Positions 21,992-32,431 of a stretch of DNA of 64,000 bases are shown here, piece by piece. A model generated the notes under the pieces. It was not told the DNA's origin and did not search any database. It was given only the letters and a program-made list of their open reading frames with translations. Origin of the DNA: Cichorium intybus (taxonomy: Eukaryota > Streptophyta > Magnoliopsida > Asterales > Asteraceae). The stretch spans positions 37,748,689-37,812,688 of the forward strand of contig CM042012.1 of the NCBI GenBank assembly GCA_023525715.1, read 5' to 3'. Both the position numbers and the translations under genes were made by a program. The stretch's first letter is position 1. The number at the start of each line of letters is the position of its first letter.

Positions 21992-23452
21992 ATTTCCCCC
22001 TATGTGATCATTACTGAAATAAGAACAGATTAAAAGGTAAGGTTGCAAATTCTTGAAATTTGGATAAAACAGTTATAAAACCATATCACTTGTTTTGAAA
22101 AAGTGTGACTAGATTTTACTTATGTTTTGAAAAATGTTTGTCAAGAATATTTGTTTCTGAATCAAGGTTTCATGTTCAATTATCAAAAGGTTTTTGTATA
22201 TGTACTTTCATAATATTCCTTAAGATTTTATAACATTTATAAAGACGACAAGTGATCTTAATAGGTCGATTCAGATGAACTCTCATAGGTATAGCTCACA
22301 CTTGACTGAGGTGTTTTGGTTGTTCTGGGTGCAGAACTGGTGTATAATCACTAAAGATGAGTGATATCTCTCAGTTTGAAGGTGTTGACTTATGCTTAAT
22401 GTGGATTTATACCTATATACTTTAGTCACTTGGTCTTCATATTAGATAATCAATCACATAAGACTGGTTTCGGCATTACTCAGAGGGTTTCTTCATTCAT
22501 GCCATTGATGTTCACTCTCTCTCCGTCGGGAAATACATGTAGAGGGGTTTAGAAATTTCCGTAGTGCAGTTTGCAACTAAGAATATTCAATTATGATGGC
22601 TACAGTATCCCGGTAAGTCTTCGGTTTTGACAGCTATATTTGATAAAGCTTTTGAGAATTCGCTGTTTGGAAAATTTTGAGAGATGTTTGTCTTGATGGA
22701 TTGTTGTTGTAAATCTTCCTTTTCTTTGGTGAAGTGTTCACCTTTGTCTTTATCTTTTCTTGATTTGTGTGAATACACATTGTATAAAAGATATCTGATT
22801 TGGTTGCCAATTGTGATTTGTTGGAGATGACTCTGCACCTTTTTGATTTTCATGTTTTTTTCTGGTTTTCTTGGATATGACTTGTCGTTTCTTCAATTGT
22901 CAGACTCGCTATGCAAGATGATAAATATTTTCTTGATGTGGCTTGATTGAGGATAGGGATAGGTGATATAAAAGACAGTTTGTCTAATATATAAGAAAAT
23001 GATTGTATCGTCCCTGGTCATTTTGATATCTAAGCAAAAATGAGACTAGCATCACGGTATAAGAGTATAAATCCTATAAGTCACAATGAAAACACCTTTG
23101 CTCACAGAAATGGATTCCACTTAGCAGTTGAAGACGAGGCACAAATTCTCACATGGGTTTGGTTTTCATCTGAATCTCCTGATCTTATGTCCCTTAATAG
23201 ATAAAATCGTTATAATTGAAATAAATTCAAAGGGAATACGAGAATGTACATAACGAAAATTTTGAGATTTGAACCTTCACTTTAATTTAAGAATCAATAT
23301 GACTGAGAACATTCATCGAGCATAAGTATCTGAAAATTTAGTCAAGAAGATGTTAATCACATGGTTTTATAAAAACTTTTAAAAGGATAAAACTTTATTC
23401 AATTTTTTTTTGTGATTTTTGATTATGTGGATGTTTTTTTTGAAAAATTTGG
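21992..23452 (-). other. polypurine tract and conserved 3' non-coding region, unit 2
   Basis: AGGGGGAAAT abuts LTR B. Nearly identical to 17108-18568, with scattered single-base differences. No supported gene. Confidence 0.65.
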
Positions 23453-23785
23453 TTATTTGAATGTTTTTGGTAAATTTTGGTTATTTGAATGTTTTTGGTA
23501 AATTTTGGTTTGGGGGTGAGAATGGGGTAACGAGAGTTCCCCCATAAATGATGCATTGGGATCATTTGGACAGGTGGATTGGGGTGTTTTAGGAGGGTTC
23601 TGGTTTTGGTGGTTCCCCCTCGACTGGATCCGCATCATTTTGGTTTGATTGTGAAGTTTCTGCATCGGAGGTAGTGTGGGTTTGAAGTCTTGTAGAAGGC
23701 TATGGTTTGTTGTCATATGCTTGGAACGGCCACTCTCGATATACCATGTATCATCCTTGGGCTCTCCAGCACAAAGTGCCTGCAA
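23453..23785 (-). pseudogene. copia protease remnant, unit 2
   Basis: Same structure as the remnant at 18569-18901, including the ESGRS version of the active site and the jump from DFKPT into the integrase-RT linker. Only one residue near the C-terminus differs. Non-functional as a protease. Confidence 0.8.
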
Positions 23786-25156
23786 TTAGACAGAAAGTTT
23801 AGGTACCCAAACCATGGTGGGTCCTGATTTGTTAATGGTTTTTGATAACTTGGAAACATTGTAGTATTTGTTGATTGGATGGAATGGTTGAGGTTTAAGT
23901 TGATTTATTAGATTTTCCCAAAGTGAGATTTGTCTTTGATAACCTGTCATTTGAAACGATTTCTGATTTTGTGAAAAGTATCCTATATGTGAAGTTCTGT
24001 TTGATAACCTTTCTTTGTATCTGAGATTTTGATGATTTTGAAAAACATTATGATAATGAGATGGAATTTGGTGAAATGATGGTTTCTGAAAGTTCCTTGA
24101 GAGATTGAAGTTTATCTCTTGAAAGCGATTTTGAAATGGTTTTTGAAAATGTTTTTGTTTTGGATTAAAGGTTTGTTTTTGTGGCACAGAGACTGGTTTC
24201 AAAGGTTTCTCCTGGGTTTGTTTGAAAACTTTGGGCTTGCCTTGTTCCTTTTGAAAAGCAATTGGGTTAGAGGTACTGCCTTTCTTGTAAAAGGAGTTTG
24301 CTCTATTCAAAAAGTCTTTAATTTTGGAGTTTTGGTTGGTAATTTGGATTTGGTGGGTTGAAGACCTATTAGTGAAAGATCTTTTGGAAACAGTGAAGTC
24401 AGTATCATCTGGGTTACAGTTGATAACTGTTTCGTCGTCTGAATTTTCCTCATTAACAGATGTGGATAGATCTGTTAGAGTTGATTCAGAGTTTTCACTG
24501 TTAGTCCTGGTTTCTTGTTTGGCTTGTTCGATTTCGAAGGATTCTCTTCCTAATCCGGGTCTGTAATTCGTATCGATTTTGCCAGATCCTAAGGATGTTG
24601 CTTTGATGAAAATATCATCACTTAGCTTTCTAGCAAGATTGATAGAATCCAGTTTTCCTTGAAATCTTTGATTCTCGGATTCAAGAAGTTTGATTTGTTT
24701 TGAAGAATCATCTAGTTTTAGAATCAAACTAGTGTTTTTGTCAGTTAAATCTTGAATTTTTTGTTTTAACTGAAGGACTTCTATTTCTAAGGCATCTTTT
24801 ATTTCAGATGGAAAAACAGATTGATTTTTTATTTCTAAGTCCCTTTTTTGTTTTAGAGCTTCATTTAGTTGATCTAAGACGTGATTATATTCTTCTGATT
24901 TTCGTTCGACGTCTCTTTCAAGTTTGTCTCTAGTCATTGTTGATTCTCCAAATTTGAGTTGCAAGGTTTGTAATTCAGATTTGCAGATATCAGATTTGAC
25001 TATTGTGTCATGATATAGTTTGAGATCAGCTTTCAAACTGTTCTCAATCTTAGTCATGTGGGACTCAAATGGTGTTTTTGAAAGACCGATTTCTGAGATC
25101 ATAGACCATACCTGATCGATGACATATGGAGCTCTTGAGTAGGTTGTGGAAGACAT
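23786..25156 (-). CDS. Gag-tail coiled-coil protein, unit 2 (456 aa)
   Basis: Same 456-codon ORF as 18902-20272; the only amino-acid change I see is Arg to Lys in the LQLRFGES segment (LQLKFGES here). It has the same in-frame fusion MSSTTYS-RAPYVIDQ, coiled coil and basic tail, and ends at the same TAA with the TTGCAGG context. It lies directly downstream of LTR C, the outermost 5' LTR, so it is the unit most likely to be transcribed first. Function as for unit 1, inferred. Confidence 0.8.
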   Translation of the reverse strand: MSSTTYSRAPYVIDQVWSMISEIGLSKTPFESHMTKIENSLKADLKLYHDTIVKSDICKSELQTLQLKFGESTMTRDKLERDVERKSEEYNHVLDQLNEALKQKRDLEIKNQSVFPSEIKDALEIEVLQLKQKIQDLTDKNTSLILKLDDSSKQIKLLESENQRFQGKLDSINLARKLSDDIFIKATSLGSGKIDTNYRPGLGRESFEIEQAKQETRTNSENSESTLTDLSTSVNEENSDDETVINCNPDDTDFTVSKRSFTNRSSTHQIQITNQNSKIKDFLNRANSFYKKGSTSNPIAFQKEQGKPKVFKQTQEKPLKPVSVPQKQTFNPKQKHFQKPFQNRFQEINFNLSRNFQKPSFHQIPSHYHNVFQNHQNLRYKERLSNRTSHIGYFSQNQKSFQMTGYQRQISLWENLINQLKPQPFHPINKYYNVSKLSKTINKSGPTMVWVPKLSV

Positions 25157-25345
25157 TTTTGGGGGGTGTGTTTTTTTTTTTTTTTTTTTTGAAAATTTTA
25201 AGATTTTAAATTTTTTAATTTTTTTTTTGAAAGGATTTTGAACAAGTGATATTAAAATGAAATTTTTAAGGAAAACTTATTGGTTGGTTATAAAAACGCT
25301 ACACAAATAAAGTTTTCGACAAAAATTTCAGACTAAATCACACGA

Positions 25346-25357
25346 GCTCTGATACCA
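25346..25357 (-). promoter_or_regulatory. primer-binding site, unit 2
   Basis: TGGTATCAGAGC on minus, two bases from LTR C. Confidence 0.92.
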
Positions 25358-25359
25358 AT

Positions 25360-26897
25360 TGTTGAAAAATACGATAATCGATCTCCACGAATAAGGGTTT
25401 TTAAGCCGATTACTGTGTGACAGATATGTATTTTATCTATAATATGCGGAATAAATATAAACTAAAACTAAATAACTGAATGCTGTAAATAAATAAAATA
25501 AAGCGGTAAATCTAAACTAGACAGTATTTAAATAGACAGAAAGCGGTAAATAAAGTAAATGTTAGAAGTTAGATGTTAGATGTAATAAACACCATTATCA
25601 ACGATAAAGTGTTTTTACAATAAATAAAAAGTTAGAAGTTAGAAGTTAGAAGTTAGATGTCTCGGTTAAATACAGTCCACATATGTTTTCGTTGTCACGG
25701 TTCGATTTTTATGTCTTGGATATTTGGTACAGTTGATTTATAAAAGTTTGAATAAATCAATAATAACACAGATAATTTCAAAAGAACTTATCGATAGCAG
25801 ATGAATATGGTGTTTTCTTTGAAGCGTCGATTCTTGTTCTTTACGGTAGGATGAGGTTTGGTAGTTTTTGGTGTTTGGTGAAATGGGTTTTTGGTGTCGG
25901 TTTAATTGAGATGCACGGGGTTTTTGTGGTTTAGTTTTCGTGGTGTATGTATTTGGTAGAGGGTGTGTAGGTTTTGTAGTTTGGTATTCGGGTTGAGGTT
26001 GTTTAGAGGTTTGAAGTTTGGTGTCGAGTAGAGGTTTTGTTTGGTGTCGGGTAGAGGTTTTGTTTGGTGTCGGGTTGAGGTTTTGTATGGTGTTAGGTAG
26101 AGGTTTTGTTTGGTGTCGGGTAGAGTATGGGTGTAGCGGTTTTGTTTGGTGTTTGTTTGGACGTGGTTTTTCTTTGGTTGAAAGGGGTTTTCTAGAGAGT
26201 TTTGGCAGGTTTTTTGCTCTTTGGACGTAGGATAATATTGGTGCTTGAATGGGTATGGTGTGGTGTAAGGTTTTTTTCTGCACTGCACAAGAATGGCAAG
26301 AGGTGAGCTTCTTATTTATAGTTGCTGAGAACAGTGTTCGCGTCGCGACCAGGTCTTCCGTCGCGTCGCGAGGGTGCGCTGTCGTGTTGCTTTTGGTCGG
26401 CCACTGGTTAGTGCGTTGTGTTGGTAGTCTCGCGATCAAGAAGTAGGTGATGTCGCGTCCAAGGTCTTCGCGTCGCGACAAGCCTTCCCGTCGTGTCGCG
26501 ATTGCTGTAGCAATCTGGACTTTTGTGTTTTGTTTTTCTTCACGTCGCGACACATATCCTGTCTCGCGTTGAAGGGCTTCGCGTCGCGACTAAGGAGGTC
26601 GTCGCGTCGCGAGTGCTGTAGCATTCTTGACTTTTATATTTAGCTCTTCTTCACGTCGCGACCATGGTGTCCGTTGCGTCGTGATTGTTGTAGCTGGGTG
26701 ATATTTTTGCATTTTGGTTCATAGCATCACTTCCTCTGGTTTGGTTGTTTTCTCAATGTTTCTTGGGTCTTGATTTATGTTTGTTTTTTATCTCGAATTT
26801 ACGCAACCTGAAATAAACTGATAATATTTGTCAGATAAAATAAAAACAGTTCATCTTATTTCAGTGATGGTCACATACAAAAATATTATTTTCAACA
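25360..26897 (-). repeat. LTR C (5' LTR of tandem element, 1538 bp)
   Basis: TGTTG...CAACA ends. Five 23 bp units at about 26014-26126, again exactly one unit longer than LTR B. A 271-codon minus ORF (25738-26553) spans most of it. I reject it as a gene because the CG array and the 23 bp repeats create it and the frame is not kept in LTRs A and B. Confidence 0.93.
26313..26690 (-). promoter_or_regulatory. LTR C promoter: TATA box and CG-palindrome array
   Basis: TATAAATA at 26313-26320, with repeated TCGCGACGCGA-type near-palindromes upstream (26338-26690) and an ACTGTTCTCAGC element between them. It would drive leftward transcription of unit 2. Confidence 0.6.
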
Positions 26898-27678
26898 TTT
26901 TTGGTGTTAGGATGTCTAGCCAAAGTTATAAACATATTATCTATTACCAAGTACTTAACTAAATAACCATAAACTGTTTCTTTATTATATATTCAGAACA
27001 TTCACCGTGATATCAAAAATTAATTATCTATTTTTCACACCAGTATAATTAAGATAAGAGGTGGCTACTTCTTAAGAAGGCAAACATCAGTGGGAGTGAT
27101 TAAAATAATAAGTCTCAAAGTTAAGAGGTTCGTAAAGGCACCCTTAAAATAAATGTGCCCATTTTGACTAACATGCCACTTAAAGACTTAACTATATAAT
27201 TAATACCTCATAATGATAAATGTAACAAGCTTGGAGGGAAATAAAATATCACATTAGTTTTCCCACCTAAGAGTTTGATATTGAAACTCAATAAACTTAA
27301 TAGGTGTTAACTCGGTTAAGACAGCCTAGGCGTTATCTCCTTTAAAAGTTTTGAATGAGAGTGATTCTTATTTTGGGAAATGTATTCATGATATACATAA
27401 AGAAATAGAATTTCTCATAAATCATTGTCACTCTTGTTGAAGCTCCTAATATTTAGAGCGATATCCAATATCATCTCGTCAATGGTATCTAAATTAGATG
27501 AAGTTATGAGTACAACAATTTCATCATAAATTCGATTGACTAATATACCTCAAGTTGAGTGGGAGGAATTAATGATACTTGCAATAATACTCCTCCCACG
27601 CACACTGATAATTATAATGGTTCTTGGTTTTAGTGGGAAGTTAAAGTTTGGATATACTCGTATGCCGTTAATATGGCC
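26898..27678. other. AT-rich target sequence between the two copia insertions
   Basis: Continuation of 14545-15615. No ORF or domain recognised. It ends in TGGCC (27674-27678), the left copy of the next element's target duplication. Confidence 0.55.
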
Positions 27679-29184
27679 TGTTGAATAATGTTTTTATATT
27701 TTTATGTGACCATCACTGAAATAAGTCGAAATGTTTTTTAACAAATATTATCAGTATTTCAGGTTGCATGAATTCAAGATCAAAAACTAGAATAAATCAA
27801 GACCCGAGAAACTTTGAGAAAACATCCAAACCTGAGGAAGTAACGCTACAAACCAAAGAGCAAAATACAAAATATCACCCAGCTACAGCAATCACGACGC
27901 GACAGACACAGTGGTCGCGACGTGAAGAGAAGCAAGGCAGAAGACCAAACTTCTACAGCGATCGCGACGCGACGGACCATCTGGTCGCGACGCGAAGAGC
28001 TTGAACGCGAAGCTCCAACGTGACACCACCAACTTTCTAATCGCGAGACTACCAACGCACCATCCTTCGCGACGCGACCAAAAGCAAGGCGACCAAAAGG
28101 AATCGCGACGAAAAGCTCGACATACCAGTGAAGACGCACTGACCCGACAAAAAACGCACCGACCACCAGCGGAGCACCTTCGCGACGCGACGGACCATAT
28201 GGTCGCGACGCGAACGCTGTTCATCAGCACTATAAATAAGATGCAAACCTCTTGCCATTCTTGTGTAGAAAATAAAACCTTACACCACATACTCATATAC
28301 TCTCCAAGAAACCCATGACCAAACACCTCAAGACACTCAAATTTCTGAACTTGTCAACGAGAACCAAACCATATAACCGCAAGTAATCGGCCTCTACCCA
28401 ACACCATACAAAACCTCTACCCGACACCAAACAAAACCTCTACCCAACACCATACAAAACCTCTACCCGACACCAAACAAAACCTCTACCCAACACCATA
28501 CAAAACCTCTACCCGACACCAAACAAAACCTCTACCCGACACCAAACTTCAAAACCTCTAAACAACCTCAACCCGAATACCAAACTACAAAACCTACACA
28601 CCCTCTACCAAATACATACACCACGAAAACTAAACCACAAAAACCCCGTGCATCTCAATTAAACCGACACCAAAAACCCATTTCACCAAACACCAAAAAC
28701 TACCAAACCTCATCCTACCGTAAAGAACGAGAATCGACGCTTCAAAGAAAACGCCATCTTCATCAGCTATCGATAAGTTCTTTTGAAATTATTTGTGTCG
28801 TTATTGATTTATTCAAACTGTTATAAATCAACTGTACCAAATATCCAATACATCCAAATTGAACCTTGACAACGAAAACATATGAGGACTGTATTTAACC
28901 GAGACATCTAACTTCTAACTTCTAACTTCTAACCTTTTTATTTATTGTAAAAACACTTTATCGTTGATAATGGCGTTTATTACATCTAACCTCTAACTTC
29001 TAACATTTACTTTATTTACCGCTTTCTGTCTATTTAAATACTGTCTAGTTTAGATTTACCGTTTTATTTTATTCCGCAACTCTTATTTATTCCGCATATT
29101 ATAGACAAAATACATATCTGTCACACAGTAACCAGCTTAAAAACCCTTACTCGTGGAGATCGGTTATCGTATTATTTTTCAACA
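27679..29184 (+). repeat. 5' LTR of the plus-strand copia (1506 bp)
   Basis: Starts TGTTGAATAATG, ends TTTTTCAACA. CG-rich array about 27893-28215, TATA box at 28231-28238. Seven 23 bp units at 28391-28551 alternate between two variants (ACCCAACACCATAC and ACCCGACACCAAAC), a 46 bp higher-order repeat. Confidence 0.95.
28216..28238 (+). promoter_or_regulatory. copia core promoter: GCTGTTCATCAGC and TATA box
   Basis: GCTGTTCATCAGC (28216-28228) follows the CG-palindrome array and precedes TATAAATA (28231-28238). The equivalent in the 3' LTR has its TATA at 32984-32991. Promoter role inferred from sequence and position. Confidence 0.65.
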
Positions 29185-29186
29185 AT

Positions 29187-29198
29187 TGGTATCAGAGC
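29187..29198 (+). promoter_or_regulatory. primer-binding site
   Basis: TGGTATCAGAGC, two bases after the 5' LTR; initiator Met tRNA complement. Confidence 0.94.
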
Positions 29199-29374
29199 TT
29201 GTGTGATTTACTTTGAAATTTTTGTCGAGAACTTTTGTGTAGCGTTTTTATAAACCACCAATAAGTTTTCTTTAAAAATTTCATCTTAATATCACTTGTT
29301 CAAAAAAAAAAAAAAAAAAAAATTTAAAATCTTAAAATTTTCAAAAAAAAAAAAAAAAAAAAACCACCCCAAAA
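29199..29374 (+). other. leader with A-tracts
   Basis: Leader between PBS and ORF with two long A-runs. It has a single copy of the leader unit that is duplicated at 5711-5994. Confidence 0.6.
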
Positions 29375-30745
29375 ATGTCTTCCACAACCTACTCAAGAGC
29401 TCCATATGTCATCGATCAGGTATGGTCTATGATCTCAGAAATCGGTCTTTCAAGAACACCATTTGAGTCCCACATGACTAAGATTGAGAAGAGTTTGAAA
29501 GCTGATCTCAAACTATATCATGACACAATAGTCAAATCTGATATCTACAAATCTGAATTACAAACCTTGCAACTCAGATTTGGAGAATCAACAAAGACTA
29601 GAGACAAACTTGAAAGAGACGTCGAACGAAAAACAGAAGAATATAATCACGTCTTAGATCAATTAAATGAAGCTCTAAAACAAAAAAGGGACTTAGAAAT
29701 AAAAGATCAATCTGTTTTTCCATCTGAAATAAAAGATGCCTTAGAAATAGAAGTCCTTCAGTTAAAACTAAAAATTCAAGATTTAACTGACAAAAACACT
29801 AGTTTGATTCTAAAACTAAATGATTCTTCAAAACAAATCAAACTTCTTGAATCCGAGAATCAAAGATTTCAAGGAAAACTGGATTCTATCAATCTTGCTA
29901 GAAAACTAAGTGATGATATTTTCATCAAAGCAACATCCTTAGGATTTGGCAAAATCGATACGAATTACAGACCTGGATTAGGAAGAGAATCCTTCGAAAT
30001 CGAACAAGCCAAACAAGAAACCAGGACTAACAGTGAAAACTCTGAATCAACTCTAACAGATCTATCCACATCTGTTAATGAGGAAAATTCAGACGACGAA
30101 ACAGTTATCAACTGTAACCCAGATGATACTGATTTCATTGTTTCCAAAAGATCTTTCACTAATAGGTCTTCAACCCACCAAATCCAAATTAGCAACCAAA
30201 ACTCCAAACTTAAAAACTTTTTGAATAGAGCAAACTCCTTTTACAAGAAAGGCAGTACCTCTAAACCAATTGCTTTTCAAAAGGAACAAGGCAAACCCAA
30301 AGTTTTCAAACAAACCCAAAAGAAACCTTTAAAACCAGCTTCTGTGCCACAAAAACAAACCTTTAATCCAAAACAAAAACCTTTTCAAAAACCAATTCAA
30401 AATCGCTTTCAAGAGATAAACTTCAATCTCTCAGGGAACTTTCAGAAACCATCATTTCACCAAAATCCATTCCATCATCATAATGTCTTTCAAAACCATC
30501 CTCATCCCAAAAACAAAGAAAGATTTTCAAACAAGTCATTACGTAAAGAATACCTTTCACACAATCAGAAATCTTTCCAAATGACAGGTTTTCAAAAACA
30601 AATCTTAAATTGGGAAAATCTGATAAGTCAAATCAAGCCTCAACCACTTCATCCAATTAACAGAAACCATAATAATTTCAAATCACCGAAAACCATTAAC
30701 AAATCAGGACCCACCATGGTTTGGGTACCTAAACTTTCTGTCTAA
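29375..30745 (+). CDS. Gag-tail coiled-coil protein of non-autonomous copia (456 aa)
   Basis: An intact ORF of exactly the same length as those at 18902 and 23786, with the same fusion MSSTTYS-RAPYVIDQVW. The first about 340 residues differ from them only in scattered places. The last about 110 residues are much more divergent (for example NKSLRKEYLSHNQ against NRTSHIGYFSQNQ), yet no indel or stop has appeared. Coiled coil at about 70-190, then a basic Q/K/P/F-rich tail ending VWVPKLSV and TAA. It lacks capsid-like region, zinc knuckle and any enzyme motif. Likely role: particle- or RNA-associated partner of a full Gag supplied in trans, or none. This is inference. Confidence 0.82.
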   Translation: MSSTTYSRAPYVIDQVWSMISEIGLSRTPFESHMTKIEKSLKADLKLYHDTIVKSDIYKSELQTLQLRFGESTKTRDKLERDVERKTEEYNHVLDQLNEALKQKRDLEIKDQSVFPSEIKDALEIEVLQLKLKIQDLTDKNTSLILKLNDSSKQIKLLESENQRFQGKLDSINLARKLSDDIFIKATSLGFGKIDTNYRPGLGRESFEIEQAKQETRTNSENSESTLTDLSTSVNEENSDDETVINCNPDDTDFIVSKRSFTNRSSTHQIQISNQNSKLKNFLNRANSFYKKGSTSKPIAFQKEQGKPKVFKQTQKKPLKPASVPQKQTFNPKQKPFQKPIQNRFQEINFNLSGNFQKPSFHQNPFHHHNVFQNHPHPKNKERFSNKSLRKEYLSHNQKSFQMTGFQKQILNWENLISQIKPQPLHPINRNHNNFKSPKTINKSGPTMVWVPKLSV

Positions 30746-31094
30746 TTGCAGGAACTTTGTGCTGGAGAGCCCAAGGATGATACATGGTATATCGATAGTG
30801 GCCGTTCCAAGCATATGACAACAAACCATAGCCTTCTACAAGACTTCAAACCCACACTACCTCCGATGCAGAAACTTCACAACCAAACCCAAAATGATGC
30901 GGATCCAGTCGAGGGGGAACCACCAAAACCAGAACTCTCCTAAAACACCCCAATCCACCTGTCCAAATAATCCCAGTGCATCATTTATGGGGGAACTCTC
31001 GTTACCCCATTCTCACCCGCAAACCAAAATTTACCAAAAACATCCACATAATCAAAAATCACAAAAAAAATTGAATAAAGTTTTATCCTTTTAA
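30746..31094 (+). pseudogene. copia protease remnant and linker
   Basis: Continues in frame after the TAA at 30743-30745. This copy keeps the catalytic Asp (DSGRSKHMTTN), unlike the tandem element. After DFKPT it is joined to the integrase-RT linker and ends at 30943; the linker continues in another frame to 31094. Integrase and RT are absent. Confidence 0.78.
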
Positions 31095-32431
31095 AGTCTT
31101 ATAAAACCATGTGATTAACATCTTCTTGACTAAATTTTCAGATACTTATGCTCGATGAATGTTCTCAGTCATATTGATTCTTAAATTAAAGTGAAGGTTC
31201 AAAATCTCAAAATTTTCGTTATGTACATTCTCCTATTCCCTTTGAATTTATTTCAATTATAACGATTTTATCAATTAAGGGACAAAAGATCAGGAGATTC
31301 AGATGAAAACCAAACCCACGTGAGAATTTGTGCCTCGTCTTTAACTGCTAAGTGAAATTCATTTCTGTGAGCAAAGGTGTTTTCATTATGACTTATAGGA
31401 TTTATACTCTTATACCGTGATGCTAGTCTCATTTTTGCTTAGATATCAAAATGACCAGGGACGATACTTTCATTTCCTTATATATTAGACAAACTGTCTA
31501 TTATATCACCTATCCCTATCCTCAATCAAACCACTTCAAAGAAAAGCTTCATCATCTGGCATAACGAATCTGACAATCGAAGAAACGCAAAGTCATATCC
31601 AACAAATACTGTCAACAAATCACATTTGGTAACCACATCAGATATCTTTTACACAAAAGGTATTCGCACAAATCAAGAAAAGATAAAGACAAAGGTGAAC
31701 ACTTCACCAAAGAAAATGAAGATTTACAACAACAATCAATCAAGACAGACATCTCTCAAAATTTTCCAAACAAACAGATTCTCAAATGCTTTATCAAAAA
31801 TAGCTGTTAAAACCAAAGATTTACCGGGATACTGTAGCCTTCATAAGTGAATATTCTTAGTTGCAAACTGCACTATGAATATTTCTAAACCCCTCTACAT
31901 GTATTTCCCGACGGAGAGAGAGTGAACATCAATGGCATGAATGAAGAAACCCTCAGAGTAATGCCGAAACCAGTCTTATGTGATTGATTATCTAATATGA
32001 AGACCAAGTGACTAAAGTATATAGGTATAAATCCACATTAAGCATAAGTCAACACCTTCAAACTGAGAGATATCACTCATCTTTAGTGATTATACACCCG
32101 TTCTGCACCCAGAACAAACAAACACCTCAGTCAAGTGTGAGCTATACCTATGAGAAGTTCATCTGAATCGACCTATTAAGATCATTTGTCGTCTTTATAA
32201 ATGTTATAAAATCTTAAGGAATATTATGAAAGTACATATACAAAAACCTTTTGATAATTGAAACATGAAACCTTGATTCAGAAACAAATATTCTTGACAA
32301 ACATTTTTCAAAACATAATTAAAATCTAGTCACACTTTTTCAAAACAAGTGATATGGTTTTATCCAAATTTCAAGAATTTTCAATCAAACATTTTTCTCC
32401 TCATTTCATTAATGATCACATAGGGGGAAAT
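31095..32431 (+). other. conserved 3' non-coding region and polypurine tract
   Basis: Counterpart of 17108-18568. AGGGGGAAAT at 32422-32431 directly precedes the 3' LTR. The ORF at 31626-31850 matches only part of the small ORFs in sister copies and is not supported as a gene. Confidence 0.65.

Larger units (their letters stand above)
15616..26897 (-). mobile_element. tandem non-autonomous copia: LTR-internal-LTR-internal-LTR
   Basis: Three LTRs (15616-17107, 20477-21991, 25360-26897) alternate with two internal regions (17108-20476, 3369 bp; 21992-25359, 3368 bp), all minus strand. Aligning the internal regions by eye showed about 18 differences. Outer flanks share TTTTG with a probable one-T slippage, as expected for one original insertion that later gained a unit by unequal LTR-LTR recombination. 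Each internal region has PBS, polypurine tract and a coiled-coil ORF, but no capsid half, zinc knuckle, integrase or RT. Movement would require enzymes in trans. Confidence 0.9.

Noticed and set aside
25738..26553. 271-codon minus ORF in LTR C (and 171-201 codon relatives in LTRs A and B)
   Set aside because: It lies wholly in the LTR, is built from CGTCGCGA and 23 bp repeats, and its frame changes with repeat number between sister LTRs. Low stop density in CG-rich sequence explains it.
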